NCBI GenBank assembly: GCA_015233895.1
Contig: JADFXG010000004.1
Coordinates: forward strand, 62,001 to 126,000
Direction of reading: 5' to 3'
Length of the DNA: 64,000 nt
Origin: Nitrospirota bacterium
GTDB lineage: Bacteria; Nitrospirota; Thermodesulfovibrionia; Thermodesulfovibrionales; Magnetobacteriaceae
The notes under the pieces are model-generated. The model was not told the origin of the DNA and did no database searches. It saw nothing but the letters and a program-made list of their open reading frames with translations. Below, one piece after another: positions 42,500-51,688 of the stretch (position 1 is its first letter; every line of letters begins with the position of its first letter). The position numbers were made by a program, and so were the translations under genes.

Positions 42500-44155
42500 T
42501 TAATATGACTCAAATTCGCTGTCAGCTTTGTTGTCAGCAGTTAAATCAACCTTTTTTGTTTTTGCAGCCAAAGGTTTTGCCTTCTCGTGTGTTATATGAG
42601 CTATCTTAGGCGGCTGTTTTTTGGGTGCTGCTGAAGAAACCCTTCTTTGTTCACCGGTTCTAAAAAACGAAATTGCAGCCGAAAGCTGCTCTGCCTGTGA
42701 TGTCAACTCCTCAGAAGTTGATGCCATCTCCTCAGAGGCTGAGGCATTTTGTTGAATCACCTGGTCAAGTTGTGTTATAGCTTTGTTTATCTGATCGGCT
42801 CCGACATTTTGCTCATTACTTGCCGCACTGATTTCCTGAACCAGCTCTGCCGTTCTTTGAATATCCGGTACTAACTGTTTAAGCATAACTCCTGCTTTTT
42901 CCGAAACAGTTACTGTTGTAGATGACAGGGTGCTGATTTCACCGGCTGCTTTTTGACTGCGTTCAGCAAGTTTTCTTACCTCTGAGGCCACAACCGCAAA
43001 ACCCTTACCGTGCTCTCCGGCACGGGCTGCCTCAATGGCCGCATTAAGTGCGAGAAGGTTAGTCTGTCTTGCAATTTCCTCGATAATGGAGATCTTGCTT
43101 GCAATTTCTTTCATAGCAGTTACCGCTTCATCAACTGCCCTGCCGCTCTCCTGGGCATCCTTGGATGCCTTTGCTGCCATATGCTCCGTCTGCTGGGAAT
43201 TATCGGCATTCTGTTTGATATTGGACGCCATCTCCTCCATTGACGAGGATACCTCCTCAACCGAGGCCGCCTGCTCTGTGGCTCCCTGCGAAATCACCTG
43301 AGCCGTGCCACTAAGCTCCATACTGCCGGTTGACACATTATCGGCGGATACATTTACCTCAGCAATGACACTTTTAAGTTTCTCCACCATATCATTTAAC
43401 GCATTAGCCAGTTGCCCAACCTCATCCTTTCTGTCCATGTGTATCTGTTGGGTCAAATCTCCGCCTGCTATGCCCTCTGCAAATACCACCCCATGTGTAA
43501 GCGGTTTGCTTATCGAGCTGGAAATAATCAGTCCTAATCCTAAGGCCAGAATCGCACCGATTATCGTTATAGCGATTATTAGAGTTGTCGCCTTATTGGC
43601 AAGCGCTGTGTTTGAGTCAGCTGTTTCTTTGGCTCTCTTTATCTTATTATCCATAAGAGCCTTAATTGCTTCCCCCTCCGTCTGAGCCGCCTTTAGTCCC
43701 TCACCTGTGAAATGTGCAACTGCTTCATCATGTTTCCCTGCCAAGCTTAGCTCTACAACCTTGTCTATTATCGCACCATAACCCTTCCTTGTCTCAATGA
43801 AATGTTTGAAAGCCTCCCTTGCCTTTTCCGTAAGTATTGTTTTTTCATATTCTGATGATATCTTTTCTATTTCCGCCCTTAACTGTTTAATTACGTCCAT
43901 TGGCTTCTGCATTTCCTCTTTTGTCCTGGCAGAGGCCACCTCTCTTAAATTTATCCTGACCCTCTGAAATAGTGTTGAAATTTCAGCCAACTGGCCTGTG
44001 GGAACCGTCATCCTTTCATACATAAGTGTATCGGCACGCTCTATCTCTCTTAGGTTGATTATCCCAAAAATCCCTATAATTGCCGCTATTACGGCAACTA
44101 TCAAAAAGCTACCGATTAACTTGGTACCGATTTTCATGTTGTCCAGAAATGTCAT
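42500..44155 (-). CDS. chemoreceptor with four-helix-bundle sensor domain
   Basis: This is a methyl-accepting chemotaxis protein of 551 residues. Transmembrane helices lie at about 11-34 and 187-210. The periplasmic part between them is a four-helix bundle of the 4HB_MCP type. A HAMP domain follows, then the signalling helix with tip [20 protein letters not shown]. The C-terminus has no NWETF-type CheR-docking peptide. It is in an operon with cheW and is close to an Rpn paralogue upstream. The ligand is unknown. Confidence 0.93.
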   Translation of the reverse strand: MTFLDNMKIGTKLIGSFLIVAVIAAIIGIFGIINLREIERADTLMYERMTVPTGQLAEISTLFQRVRINLREVASARTKEEMQKPMDVIKQLRAEIEKISSEYEKTILTEKAREAFKHFIETRKGYGAIIDKVVELSLAGKHDEAVAHFTGEGLKAAQTEGEAIKALMDNKIKRAKETADSNTALANKATTLIIAITIIGAILALGLGLIISSSISKPLTHGVVFAEGIAGGDLTQQIHMDRKDEVGQLANALNDMVEKLKSVIAEVNVSADNVSTGSMELSGTAQVISQGATEQAASVEEVSSSMEEMASNIKQNADNSQQTEHMAAKASKDAQESGRAVDEAVTAMKEIASKISIIEEIARQTNLLALNAAIEAARAGEHGKGFAVVASEVRKLAERSQKAAGEISTLSSTTVTVSEKAGVMLKQLVPDIQRTAELVQEISAASNEQNVGADQINKAITQLDQVIQQNASASEEMASTSEELTSQAEQLSAAISFFRTGEQRRVSSAAPKKQPPKIAHITHEKAKPLAAKTKKVDLTADNKADSEFESY

Positions 44156-44243
44156 TTATACCCTCCCTTTATTTTATTTAGAGCTGCATAAGCAATTTAG
44201 TTGTAAACTCCCATTTGGACAGCGTTTTATTAATTATACGCTT

Positions 44244-45143
44244 TTACCTTAAGAACTCCTTCAATTCATCCACTGAAGAAGCTTTTTTGATAAGATTTTT
44301 GAACTCCTCCAATTTATCAACGGTATTTACAGCTTTTACCATATTCATTAACTCAAGTCCCGCGATACCAAATTTAAGCTCAAGACCTAACTCAATACCC
44401 TCAAATAAGCCCTCTCGCTTACCCTCAAACAAGCCCTCTCGCTTACCCTCAAACAAGCCCTCTCGCTTACCCTCAAACAAGCCCTCTCGCTTACCTTTAA
44501 GTAACCCCTCCTCCAATCCATCCAAATAAAGTACATCTTTTGTTATGTCTATAGTTACCGGCATTTTCTTAACCTCCCTTTTTACAGCTTCTGTCAAACT
44601 TCTAAGCCTTGACAGGGTTAGTAATTTTAAAACATAGTCTATCCTGTCCTTAAGTGGTAATTCGTATAATTTTGCGAGGATTCCCCTTATTGTTCCATCG
44701 GCATCTTTTGTCTTACACAGTATTGCCAAAATATTATCACCAGGGTCATCACTTTCAAGTAACTCCTTGCAGTCAATATCTCTGATATCTATTATCTGAT
44801 ACTTGAAATGTAAACCTGACACTTTAATTTCGTTACACATATTTAATTTCCCGTCACCTACGTATAAAACCAATTGGTGAATAGGTTTTCTAAGCTTGCA
44901 GTATATTACACAAAAATAATCCAGCTCCCTGCAATCCATATCATTATCATTTTGGGCCTGCATTTCCATGTGAAATAATGAGTCGTCAGGAAGTTCTATC
45001 AGCAAATCTGGCTGCCTGTATTTAATTTCAGGGAATTGAACGTCCAGAAACTTTGCTGTCTCAAACCCCGTCAAAATCTTCATGAATCTTCGAGGTCCCT
45101 CTTTCAAAATACTCTTTAAAGTGATGTCATAATATTGCGGCAT
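44244..45143 (-). CDS. Rpn-family PD-(D/E)XK nuclease-like protein, copy 2
   Basis: The protein has 299 residues and is nearly the same as the copy at 32996 over its first 180 residues, starting MPQYYDITLKSILKEGPRRF. The nuclease residues are in QPDLLIEL and HMEMQAQND. The difference lies in the linker: Gly-Lys-Arg-Glu-Gly-Leu-Phe-Glu is repeated four times, encoded by four almost perfect 24-base units at 44400-44495. It lies just upstream of the receptor-cheW pair. Confidence 0.88.
   Translation of the reverse strand: MPQYYDITLKSILKEGPRRFMKILTGFETAKFLDVQFPEIKYRQPDLLIELPDDSLFHMEMQAQNDNDMDCRELDYFCVIYCKLRKPIHQLVLYVGDGKLNMCNEIKVSGLHFKYQIIDIRDIDCKELLESDDPGDNILAILCKTKDADGTIRGILAKLYELPLKDRIDYVLKLLTLSRLRSLTEAVKREVKKMPVTIDITKDVLYLDGLEEGLLKGKREGLFEGKREGLFEGKREGLFEGKREGLFEGIELGLELKFGIAGLELMNMVKAVNTVDKLEEFKNLIKKASSVDELKEFLR
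44400..44495. repeat. 24-bp tandem repeat, four units, inside Rpn copy 2
   Basis: Four units with period 24 (CTCAAACAAGCCCTCTCGCT plus TACC on the plus strand) are nearly identical; only the first has a T in place of a C. They keep the reading frame and add eight residues each. The homologous region of copy 1 has two units (33161-33208) and that of copy 3 has five degenerate units (61007-61126). Confidence 0.9.
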
Positions 45144-45203
45144 ACAAAACCCCTTTATTCAGTTTATCTATAATAACATATAATGAATAGTATCGGGATA
45201 TGC

Positions 45204-46151
45204 CTAATTCAGCACTAATGCCATCAATGCTTCTATGAATGCTTTACCATCATTTAACGCCTTAGGTCTCAGCATCGTTATACCATGTTTTTCGGCTAAA
45301 TCTTTATACAGTATGTCTATCTCATATAGTGTCTCTATATGATCTGAGACAAAACTTATAGGCACAATTAGCAGGTTTTTAACTCCATCTTCGGCTAACT
45401 GACGGATTTTATCCTCTGTAGCCGGCTCTATCCATTTTACCGGGCCGCTTCTGCTTTGATACGAAATGTGACAGCGATATCCGGTTATCTGCTCTTTTAT
45501 TTTCCCAATGGTTTTTGTAAGTTCACTGACATAAGGATCGCCATTATCTATAAAATATTGTGGAAGTCCGTGTGCGCTAAATAAAATATCGCGGCAGCCG
45601 CCCTGAAATTCTGATAGTTTTTCTTTCATGCTGTCAGCCAGCGCTTTAACATAGAGCTCGTTATCTGCATAGGAGTTGATATATCTGCAACTAACGCCTG
45701 AGCGCTCAACCTCCGCCCTTAGGACCGCATACGCAGAGCCTGTTGTGGCAAGGCTGTTGTGCGGATAAAGAGTTAACGCTATAAAACGTTTGATGCCTGA
45801 GCTAACAGCCCTTTGCAGGGTATCTTCTATAAAGGGCGCAGTGTAACGCATAGCAACAAAGACTTTGTAAGAGTACTGGCCATCACCTGATGTGGCAAGT
45901 GCCGCTTCAAGTTTTTCCGCCTGCAGGGTTGTGATTTTACTAATTGGGGAGCCACCACCGATTTTAGCATACATCGCTTTTGCCTTGCCATTTCTTAAGG
46001 TTGCTATCAGTGCCGCTATCGGTTTTTGTAAAAATTGTGGCCCAAGCTTAATTATCAACCTGTCAGAAAACAGGTTATACAAAAAAGGTCTCACAGCCCC
46101 TAAATTTTCAGGGCCTCCCATATTAATAAGAATTACGCCTGTTGTTTCCAT
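45204..46151 (-). CDS. hemH: ferrochelatase
   Basis: HemH inserts iron into a porphyrin. The 315 residues contain the active-site His in LFSAHGLPQYFIDNGDPY and the Glu in SFVSDHIETLYEIDILY; the N-terminus is [20 protein letters not shown]. The substrate can be protoporphyrin or coproporphyrin, which cannot be decided from motifs. It overlaps hemE by 19 bases and follows a radical SAM heme-type gene in the same operon. Confidence 0.95.
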   Translation of the reverse strand: METTGVILINMGGPENLGAVRPFLYNLFSDRLIIKLGPQFLQKPIAALIATLRNGKAKAMYAKIGGGSPISKITTLQAEKLEAALATSGDGQYSYKVFVAMRYTAPFIEDTLQRAVSSGIKRFIALTLYPHNSLATTGSAYAVLRAEVERSGVSCRYINSYADNELYVKALADSMKEKLSEFQGGCRDILFSAHGLPQYFIDNGDPYVSELTKTIGKIKEQITGYRCHISYQSRSGPVKWIEPATEDKIRQLAEDGVKNLLIVPISFVSDHIETLYEIDILYKDLAEKHGITMLRPKALNDGKAFIEALMALVLN

Positions 46152-47167
46152 GTACTTTTTTGATGTACTGTATCAACCAGAAATTTAACGTTATCTACAG
46201 GAGTGTCCGGCAAAATCCCATGTCCCAGATTAAAAATATGTCCTCTTGCAGCGGCTCCTTTTTTAAGAATTTTTGCCGCCTCTTTCTCTATTGTACTCTT
46301 TGGGGAATACAGCAGGCATGGGTCCATGTTTCCCTGCACTGATGCCCTACCCTTTAGTGTACTTACCGCTTTTTTCAGGTCAATTCGCCAGCATATCCCT
46401 AAAACATCAGAGTCGGCAGCACTTGCTAAATCTACAATTCCGGCACAGTCGTTCACAAAATAAATCACCGGCACGCCAGTTTGTTTTAATGCCTTAACTA
46501 CACGTGCTGCATATGGGAAAGCGTAGGTTTTATAATCAGATGGAGAAAGTGATCCTGCCCATGAGTCAAACAGTTGAACAGCCTGAGCTCCAGCAATTAC
46601 CTGTGCCGACAAGTAGGCTATCGTTGTCTCAGTGACTTTTTCCATAAGAGACGTATATATTTCAGGCTCAGCATACATTAATTTTTTTGTGGTAAGAAAG
46701 TTTTTAGAGCTCCCGCCTTCTATCATATATGTGGCAAGTGTGTATGGGGCTCCGGCAAAACCTATAAGCGGCACTTTTAATTCTTTGCGCAAGATTTTTA
46801 TTGTTTCCAGCACATATGGAACATCCTCATCCGGTGTGATAACCCGCAGCTTTTTTACGTCATTAAGGGTTCTTACCGGGTTGCCAAACTTAGGCCCCTT
46901 GTTTTCAAGAAATCTGAGTTTAAGTCCCATCTTTTCTGCAGGAATCAAAATATCGGAAAACAGTATGGCTGCATCTACGCCAAGTATGTCCACTGGCTGG
47001 ATGCTAACCTCTGCAGCTTTCTCAGGAGTCTTGCAAAGAGTCAGAAAGTCCATATCAGCACGTATCTTCCTGTACTGTGGCAGATACCGCCCGGCCTGTC
47101 TCATAATCCATACCGGTGTGTAATCGGTTTTTTCCCCTTTGCAAGCACGTAAAAATGTATCATTCAT
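46133..47167 (-). CDS. hemE: uroporphyrinogen decarboxylase
   Basis: HemE removes four carboxyl groups from uroporphyrinogen III to give coproporphyrinogen III. The 344 residues are standard. The substrate loop is [19 protein letters not shown]. The catalytic Asp is in [15 protein letters not shown], and [20 protein letters not shown] is conserved. The C-terminal [16 protein letters not shown] is also a signature. It overlaps the radical SAM gene by 4 bases and hemH by 19 bases. Confidence 0.96.
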   Translation of the reverse strand: MNDTFLRACKGEKTDYTPVWIMRQAGRYLPQYRKIRADMDFLTLCKTPEKAAEVSIQPVDILGVDAAILFSDILIPAEKMGLKLRFLENKGPKFGNPVRTLNDVKKLRVITPDEDVPYVLETIKILRKELKVPLIGFAGAPYTLATYMIEGGSSKNFLTTKKLMYAEPEIYTSLMEKVTETTIAYLSAQVIAGAQAVQLFDSWAGSLSPSDYKTYAFPYAARVVKALKQTGVPVIYFVNDCAGIVDLASAADSDVLGICWRIDLKKAVSTLKGRASVQGNMDPCLLYSPKSTIEKEAAKILKKGAAARGHIFNLGHGILPDTPVDNVKFLVDTVHQKSTWKQQA

Positions 47168-48246
47168 TTCATATTTCCTCCATCAGTTTTAACCGGTTTA
47201 ACCGGTGCATGGCTACAAAACGGCTCCTCCTCCATATAATTGCCGCACATTGAGTATGCCCTTGCGCGGCAGCCGCCGCATACGTTCAGATATTCACAGT
47301 TGCCGCACCTTCCCTTATAACTTTTAAAATCCCTCATATCTTTAAATAGTGCGGAGTTCTCCCATATATCTTTAAACGACTGCTGCCGAATGTTTCCTGC
47401 CGGCAGGTGGAAATAACTGCACGGAAGGACGTTTCCATCCACATCAATCAGACAAATCAACTGCCCTGCGATACAGCCCTTAGAGCCTCCGGTAGAAAAC
47501 TTTAATGAGCGCCGTTTCATCTTTTCACCGTCTTGTTTAGCCCTCTGAAGCACAATTCTATAGTAGTGAGGAGCGCATGTTGGGCGGACAAGGAACGTAT
47601 CCTCGGTTTTTTCCATATCATAGTGCCAATTGAGGATTTTTTCGTAGTCCTCTTTTGTGATTAGCTCATCCATTATATCCTGCCCACGGCCTGTCGGCAC
47701 AATCATAAACATATACCAGGCTGTGGCGCCCAGAGATTTTGCAAGCTCATAGACGCGCGGGATTTCCTCCTGATTACGCCGCGTAAAAGATGAGTTTATG
47801 ATAAACTCAATGCCGTTATCTCTAAAATATGCGGCAGCCCGCATGACTCCCTCAAATGCTCCGCTTTGATGACGGAAATTATCATGTACCTCGGCAGTTG
47901 AACCATCCAGACTGAGTGACACTATCTTAATCCCGGAGTCTTTCATTTGCTTACATATTTTTTCATTAACCAGCATTCCATTAGTAGCCATGCACATTCT
48001 AAGGCCAACCTCAGTGCCGTATGAAGCCAGTTGAAAAACGTCCTTTCTTAAGAGCGGTTCTCCGCCAGAAAGCACAACAACCGGCGTTGCATAACTTCTA
48101 ATATCATCAATTATACGCTTACCCTCTTCAAAGGAAAAATCCGGGTGTCCCTTTGAGGTTGCCTCAGAGGACGACCTGCAGTGGACACATCTTAGGTTAC
48201 ATCGCCGTGTTACCTCCCACGCTATCCATTTAGGTTGAAAATCCAT
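47164..48246 (-). CDS. radical SAM protein, AhbD/NirJ-like heme synthase type
   Basis: The protein has 360 residues. The radical SAM cluster is Cys16, Cys20 and Cys23 in [16 protein letters not shown], followed by [14 protein letters not shown]-terminal SPASM-like region holds more cysteines ([20 protein letters not shown] and [18 protein letters not shown]). AhbD decarboxylates iron-coproporphyrin III to heme b; this assignment follows from the sequence pattern and from hemE and hemH being in the same operon. A PQQ- or peptide-modifying radical SAM enzyme is a less likely alternative. The first 11 codons are duplicated at 48608-48643. Confidence 0.85.
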   Translation of the reverse strand: MDFQPKWIAWEVTRRCNLRCVHCRSSSEATSKGHPDFSFEEGKRIIDDIRSYATPVVVLSGGEPLLRKDVFQLASYGTEVGLRMCMATNGMLVNEKICKQMKDSGIKIVSLSLDGSTAEVHDNFRHQSGAFEGVMRAAAYFRDNGIEFIINSSFTRRNQEEIPRVYELAKSLGATAWYMFMIVPTGRGQDIMDELITKEDYEKILNWHYDMEKTEDTFLVRPTCAPHYYRIVLQRAKQDGEKMKRRSLKFSTGGSKGCIAGQLICLIDVDGNVLPCSYFHLPAGNIRQQSFKDIWENSALFKDMRDFKSYKGRCGNCEYLNVCGGCRARAYSMCGNYMEEEPFCSHAPVKPVKTDGGNMK

Positions 48247-48274
48247 GTATCAAACCTCACAGTACATATGTTTT
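48214..48274. repeat. 61-bp direct repeat, copy A
   Basis: This 61-base stretch recurs at 48611-48671 with one difference (T at 48242, A at 48639). It contains the first codons of the radical SAM gene and, reading on the minus strand, the last codons of hflX (KHMYCEV, stop). It marks the left end of a 336-base insert. Confidence 0.95.
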
Positions 48275-48303
48275 GTCTAAGTCCCGATTCCCATATATCA
48301 CGA

Positions 48304-48396
48304 CTATTTTAAATCAAGAAACTCTTTCAAAGAGTTTTCCATTGATATAATATCATTTTTAGAGAGTTTTCCTAATCTCATTAGTATAAGTGAACT
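48304..48396 (-). pseudogene. C-terminal remnant of a MazF/PemK-like toxin
   Basis: On the minus strand the last 30 codons read SSLILMRLGKLSKNDIISME followed by NSLKEFLDLK. The pattern Arg-Leu-Gly-Lys-Leu-Ser followed by a final amphipathic helix is typical of the end of PemK/MazF toxins. The start of the toxin is missing; the fragment begins right after the antitoxin stop, as if an internal deletion joined the two. The longer open frame to 48492 lies over the antitoxin and is not meaningful. Confidence 0.4.
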
Positions 48397-48397
48397 A

Positions 48398-48604
48398 TTA
48401 ATAGTTGAGATGGTTATCATAAACAGCATCCTCATCGTTATTCCAAATCGTTGCAAATACAGGAGCAGATAACTCTTGATAAGTCTCAGCAAGAAGAGTT
48501 TTTTCCTTTTTCATCTCTATGATTTTGATATAGTCTAAAACCTCTGCAAGAAGATCTTCAGGCAATTTATCTATTTCATTTTTAATCATATCTTTAACAG
48601 ACAT
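48398..48604 (-). CDS. small antitoxin-like protein (DUF2281/VapB-type)
   Basis: The protein has 68 residues starting MSVKDMIKNEIDKLPEDLLA and ending in the acidic EDAVYDNHLNY. Helical N-terminus plus an acidic tail with the W-N-N-D-E-D-A-V-Y-D-N pattern is typical of antitoxins paired with MazF/PemK toxins. It starts 4 bases before the right copy of the 61-bp repeat and is complete, whereas its toxin is broken. It may still be made, or may be a fossil. Confidence 0.6.
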   Translation of the reverse strand: MSVKDMIKNEIDKLPEDLLAEVLDYIKIIEMKKEKTLLAETYQELSAPVFATIWNNDEDAVYDNHLNY

Positions 48605-48607
48605 AGT

Positions 48608-48643
48608 TTACTCCCACGCTATCCATTTAGGTTGAAAAACCAT
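48608..48643 (-). pseudogene. duplicated 5' end of the radical SAM gene
   Basis: This is an 11-codon copy of the radical SAM start reading [11 protein letters not shown] and then TAA. The real gene begins [11 protein letters not shown]. It lies within copy B of the 61-base repeat, 3 bases after the hflX stop, which shows where the real gene stood before the insert. Confidence 0.85.
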
Positions 48644-48671
48644 GTATCAAACCTCACAGTACATATGTTTT
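48611..48671. repeat. 61-bp direct repeat, copy B
   Basis: The second copy matches 48214-48274 at 60 of 61 positions. It spans the end of hflX and the abortive radical SAM start. With copy A it flanks the toxin-antitoxin remnant, so the segment was duplicated when the insert arrived or by unequal recombination. Confidence 0.95.
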
Positions 48672-50197
48672 TTAGCAGTTTTTAAAAAAACCATTTCCTC
48701 TATGGCTGTCAAAAGAGGCCCAAATGTGGTGTTATCAATGGCAGAGACTGCAACGGCCTCGTATCTGCGTACAAGATTTTCAACCTCCACCTCCGGCACT
48801 CTGTCTGATTTATTAAAGACAAGTAGCGTCTCCTTCCCTGATAAATTAAGCTCATGGAGGGTGTTTTCAACTGAGGCCATTTGTTTTTCAAATCTCGGAT
48901 TGGAAATATCCACTAGGTGAAGCAGGAGGTCGGCATCCTCAAGCTCTTCAAGAGTGGATTTAAAGGCTGCGACAAGGTCTTGCGGCAGGTCTCTGATAAA
49001 CCCCACGGTGTCTGTCATAATCACATCCCGCTCATGGGGAAAGCGCAGCCGTCTGCTTGCAGTGTCAAGGGTCGCAAACATTTTCTCTTCAGTAAACGTG
49101 CTGCTTTCGGTAAGGTTATTAAGCAGTGTGGATTTACCTGCGTTAGTGTAGCCTACGATTGAAATTATAGGTAACTTGCTTTGAGCTCTGCGGTGTTTTC
49201 TCTGAGTGCGGGCAAGTGAGAGCTTTTCAAGCTCTTTAGTGAGAAGCGTAATCCGGTCACGGACACGCCGCCTGTCTATTTCAAGTTTCATTTCACCTGG
49301 TCCACGCCCTCCAATTCCTCCGGTAAGACGCGACATTGCTGTCCCCTTACCGATAAGCCGCGGTAGCCGGTACTTTAATTGTGCCAGCTCCACCTGCACC
49401 TTACCGTCTCTGCTATGCGCCCTGCGGGCAAATATATCCAAGATAAGCTGACTGCGGTCTATTACCTTCAATTCAGTTAAATCCGCTATGGCCTTACCCT
49501 GTGACGGACTTAAATCCTGATCAAAAACCAACATTGTGGCGCCCTTATTAAGTGCCTCTATGATTAAATCCTTAAGTTTACCCATTCCAAGCAGATACCG
49601 CGAGTTTATGTCTTTTGCTCTTTGAATAACAGTCTCTACAACCTCTATATTGCAGCTGTGGCAAAGCTCACAGAGCTCATCCATAGAGTCCTCAAGCTCG
49701 TGCCGGAGCTGAGGGGATACGCTTACCAGTATTGCGCGCTCGGTAAGTTTGGTGTCAGTCCACGAGCGCCCCTTTTGCATCTCCTCTTCAAGTGAATCTA
49801 TGAAGGCAGCAAAATCCCTGTCAACATTGTAAAAGCTAACAGGCTCTTCAACTTCATATAATACGCCGACATTAGGAGGCATAAGGTGCGCCCCAAAGAG
49901 CTTATCCGGAAGACCATCCTTAATGCCAAGTGCTGCCATATAATCAAAGCGCAAAAGGGCAAGATCGGTAAGGTCGTCTTTGGTAAGGGGTTCGTTTTTA
50001 AGATGAGTATGAATAAATCTGAGCCCTCTGAGCACTTTCTTACCAAGCGGATAATCCGTCATCTCAGGTATAAACACCGATGAGGCATCGCCAACGATAA
50101 CATGGCTGATTTTACCGCCCCGCTCTATTGTAATCCCAATTTGTCTGTTTAACTCAGAGGAAATCTCAGCCAGAAAACGTGCAAGATCAGCCGTCAA
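48647..50197 (-). CDS. hflX: GTPase HflX
   Basis: HflX is a ribosome-associated GTPase that splits stalled ribosomes. The G-domain motifs are visible: IVGYTNAGKSTLLN (G1), a switch Thr in MFATLDTASRR, DTVGFIRDLP (G3) and NKSD (G4). The N-terminal HflX domain contains GGIGGRGPGEMKLEIDRRRV. The first usable start is TTG at 50197, but the family-conserved extension ATVYGNVSGL...LERIYRR continues in frame upstream to an in-frame TAG at 50312. No ATG, GTG or TTG occurs in that part. AGGAGG lies just before ATA codons at 50299 and 50293, so the true start may be AUA. Confidence 0.92.
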   Translation of the reverse strand: MTADLARFLAEISSELNRQIGITIERGGKISHVIVGDASSVFIPEMTDYPLGKKVLRGLRFIHTHLKNEPLTKDDLTDLALLRFDYMAALGIKDGLPDKLFGAHLMPPNVGVLYEVEEPVSFYNVDRDFAAFIDSLEEEMQKGRSWTDTKLTERAILVSVSPQLRHELEDSMDELCELCHSCNIEVVETVIQRAKDINSRYLLGMGKLKDLIIEALNKGATMLVFDQDLSPSQGKAIADLTELKVIDRSQLILDIFARRAHSRDGKVQVELAQLKYRLPRLIGKGTAMSRLTGGIGGRGPGEMKLEIDRRRVRDRITLLTKELEKLSLARTQRKHRRAQSKLPIISIVGYTNAGKSTLLNNLTESSTFTEEKMFATLDTASRRLRFPHERDVIMTDTVGFIRDLPQDLVAAFKSTLEELEDADLLLHLVDISNPRFEKQMASVENTLHELNLSGKETLLVFNKSDRVPEVEVENLVRRYEAVAVSAIDNTTFGPLLTAIEEMVFLKTAKKHMYCEV

Positions 50198-50343
50198 GAG
50201 CTCATTTTGGGGCGTTTTCCTTCTATAAATCCTCTCCAGATCATATAATGCCTTTTTCCTTAGTCCTGAAACATTTCCATAAACTGTCGCTATCTCTATT
50301 CCTCCTGACGGCTAAGCATTCTTAACTGTGCAGACTTATACTG

Positions 50344-51375
50344 TTAAATGAGCTTTTTACTTGTTAACTCACTTTTTAAATAGGCATAGTATATCGGAGC
50401 CGCAATCAGGCCGGCCATCCCGAAAGCCGCCTCCATAACAAGAATCGCAAGCAGGATTTCCCATGATTTGGAGTGTATCTTTGAGCCAACAAGCTTAGCG
50501 TTTAAAAAATACTCAAGTTTATGTATTAATATCAGGAAAACCAGCGACGCTATAGCTGCATTGAACGACTGGCTCAAACTTACAACAATTATAGCACTAT
50601 TGGAAAACAGATTACCAATAACCGGTAACATTCCGGTTATAAATGTGACCGCAATCAGTGTCTTAGCAAGATGCAGATGAATACCAAAAAATGGCAAAAT
50701 AACGACAAGGTAAAGCGCAGAAAAGACTGTATTTATGGCTGAAATACTCACCTGTGCAAACACAACGCCCCGAAATGATGAAACCAGCCTTGAAACACTG
50801 TCTGTCAATGCTCTTGCTAAAGGGCCACAGCTGTCCTCATCATGGTGTGCTTCATTAAGAGCTACAAGAACTCCTATCACCATACCTATTAGAATATGTG
50901 CAGCAGCCATAGCAGCCTCACGGCCAGCCGTTTGCAGTTGGCTTGCATGTTGGCGCAGCCATTCAGCCGCAGCAGTCTTTAACCCTTCAGCATCTGAGGG
51001 CAAATACTCGGTAATCCAGTGAGGAAGCGAATTCAGGGAGTTATCCACGATGTCTGCCATTTTTTTAAGTAAAACAGGCAAACTATCTGCGCTGTTACGA
51101 AAAAAATATACTATTGCAATAACCAATAACGAAAGTGACACAAGCAATAAAAACACAAGCAGAGAAACCGTTATCAGCTTTGAACCATGTCCACTCATGC
51201 CTTTAAACCTGATATGATGGGAAAGTATAGAGATAAACTCATACACAACCAGACCGGCTAATAGTGCCGGAAGCAGATGCATCTTAAGTACTAAAATCAG
51301 TGCCGTTGTTACGATAAACCATGAAATATAGTCATAAACCGGCACTGAGGTTTCATTTGAACCATTAATATTCAT
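50344..51375 (-). CDS. AI-2E family transporter (PerM-like)
   Basis: The protein has 343 residues with seven or eight transmembrane helices. Family features are the central helical segment (about 110-150) in a loop and the C-terminal FFGIHLHLAKTLIAVTFITG and IHSKSWEILLAILVMEAAFG region. Members were named for autoinducer-2 export, but many act as Na+/H+ antiporters or have unknown substrates. It lies upstream of hflX on the same strand with a gap of about 50 bases. It has its own promoter candidate at 51416-51445. Confidence 0.88.
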   Translation of the reverse strand: MNINGSNETSVPVYDYISWFIVTTALILVLKMHLLPALLAGLVVYEFISILSHHIRFKGMSGHGSKLITVSLLVFLLLVSLSLLVIAIVYFFRNSADSLPVLLKKMADIVDNSLNSLPHWITEYLPSDAEGLKTAAAEWLRQHASQLQTAGREAAMAAAHILIGMVIGVLVALNEAHHDEDSCGPLARALTDSVSRLVSSFRGVVFAQVSISAINTVFSALYLVVILPFFGIHLHLAKTLIAVTFITGMLPVIGNLFSNSAIIVVSLSQSFNAAIASLVFLILIHKLEYFLNAKLVGSKIHSKSWEILLAILVMEAAFGMAGLIAAPIYYAYLKSELTSKKLI

Positions 51376-51688
51376 AGATTGCAGGCATCCGTTCAGATAA
51401 AAGTGTCATAATGTCATGATACTCTATAAATGCCGTTAAAGTCAAAAATTTATTTAAAGTCCAATGTATAAACTTAGGTTTCATCAGCTCTTCATAAAAG
51501 CTATACTGACAGGAAATTTGTTTGTGATGCTCTAAAACAATTTATCAATTTCCATTTCTTTCATTCGGTAATGTCATTTTACACTACCGCATAGATATAT
51601 ATAACCTGTTGTGAATTTGTGTTCAAGGACACGTATGTTATGGCAGTTGTCGCTCTCAATCATATTATCTCCCTGACATAAAAGCAAA
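51376..51688. other. gene-free stretch upstream of the AI-2E transporter
   Basis: About 310 bases between the transporter start and the end of the Crp/Fnr gene. It contains the transporter promoter (51416-51445). Otherwise I see only AT-rich sequence with no open frame of note, no tRNA and no clear terminator stem. Confidence 0.5.
51416..51445 (-). promoter_or_regulatory. candidate promoter of the AI-2E transporter gene
   Basis: On the minus strand TTGACT (51440-51445) and TATCAT (51416-51421) are separated by 18 bases. The predicted start of transcription lies about 35 bases before the ATG at 51375. Confidence 0.55.

Noticed and set aside
43305-43685. 126-codon open frame opposite the second chemoreceptor
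   Set aside because: It is antisense to the receptor's coding region, is Ser/Ile-rich as expected from the reverse strand of coiled-coil codons, and has no ribosome binding site.
48304-48492. 62-codon open frame as an intact gene
   Set aside because: Its first half runs out of frame over the antitoxin gene. Only the last 30 codons resemble a toxin end, so it is listed as a remnant.
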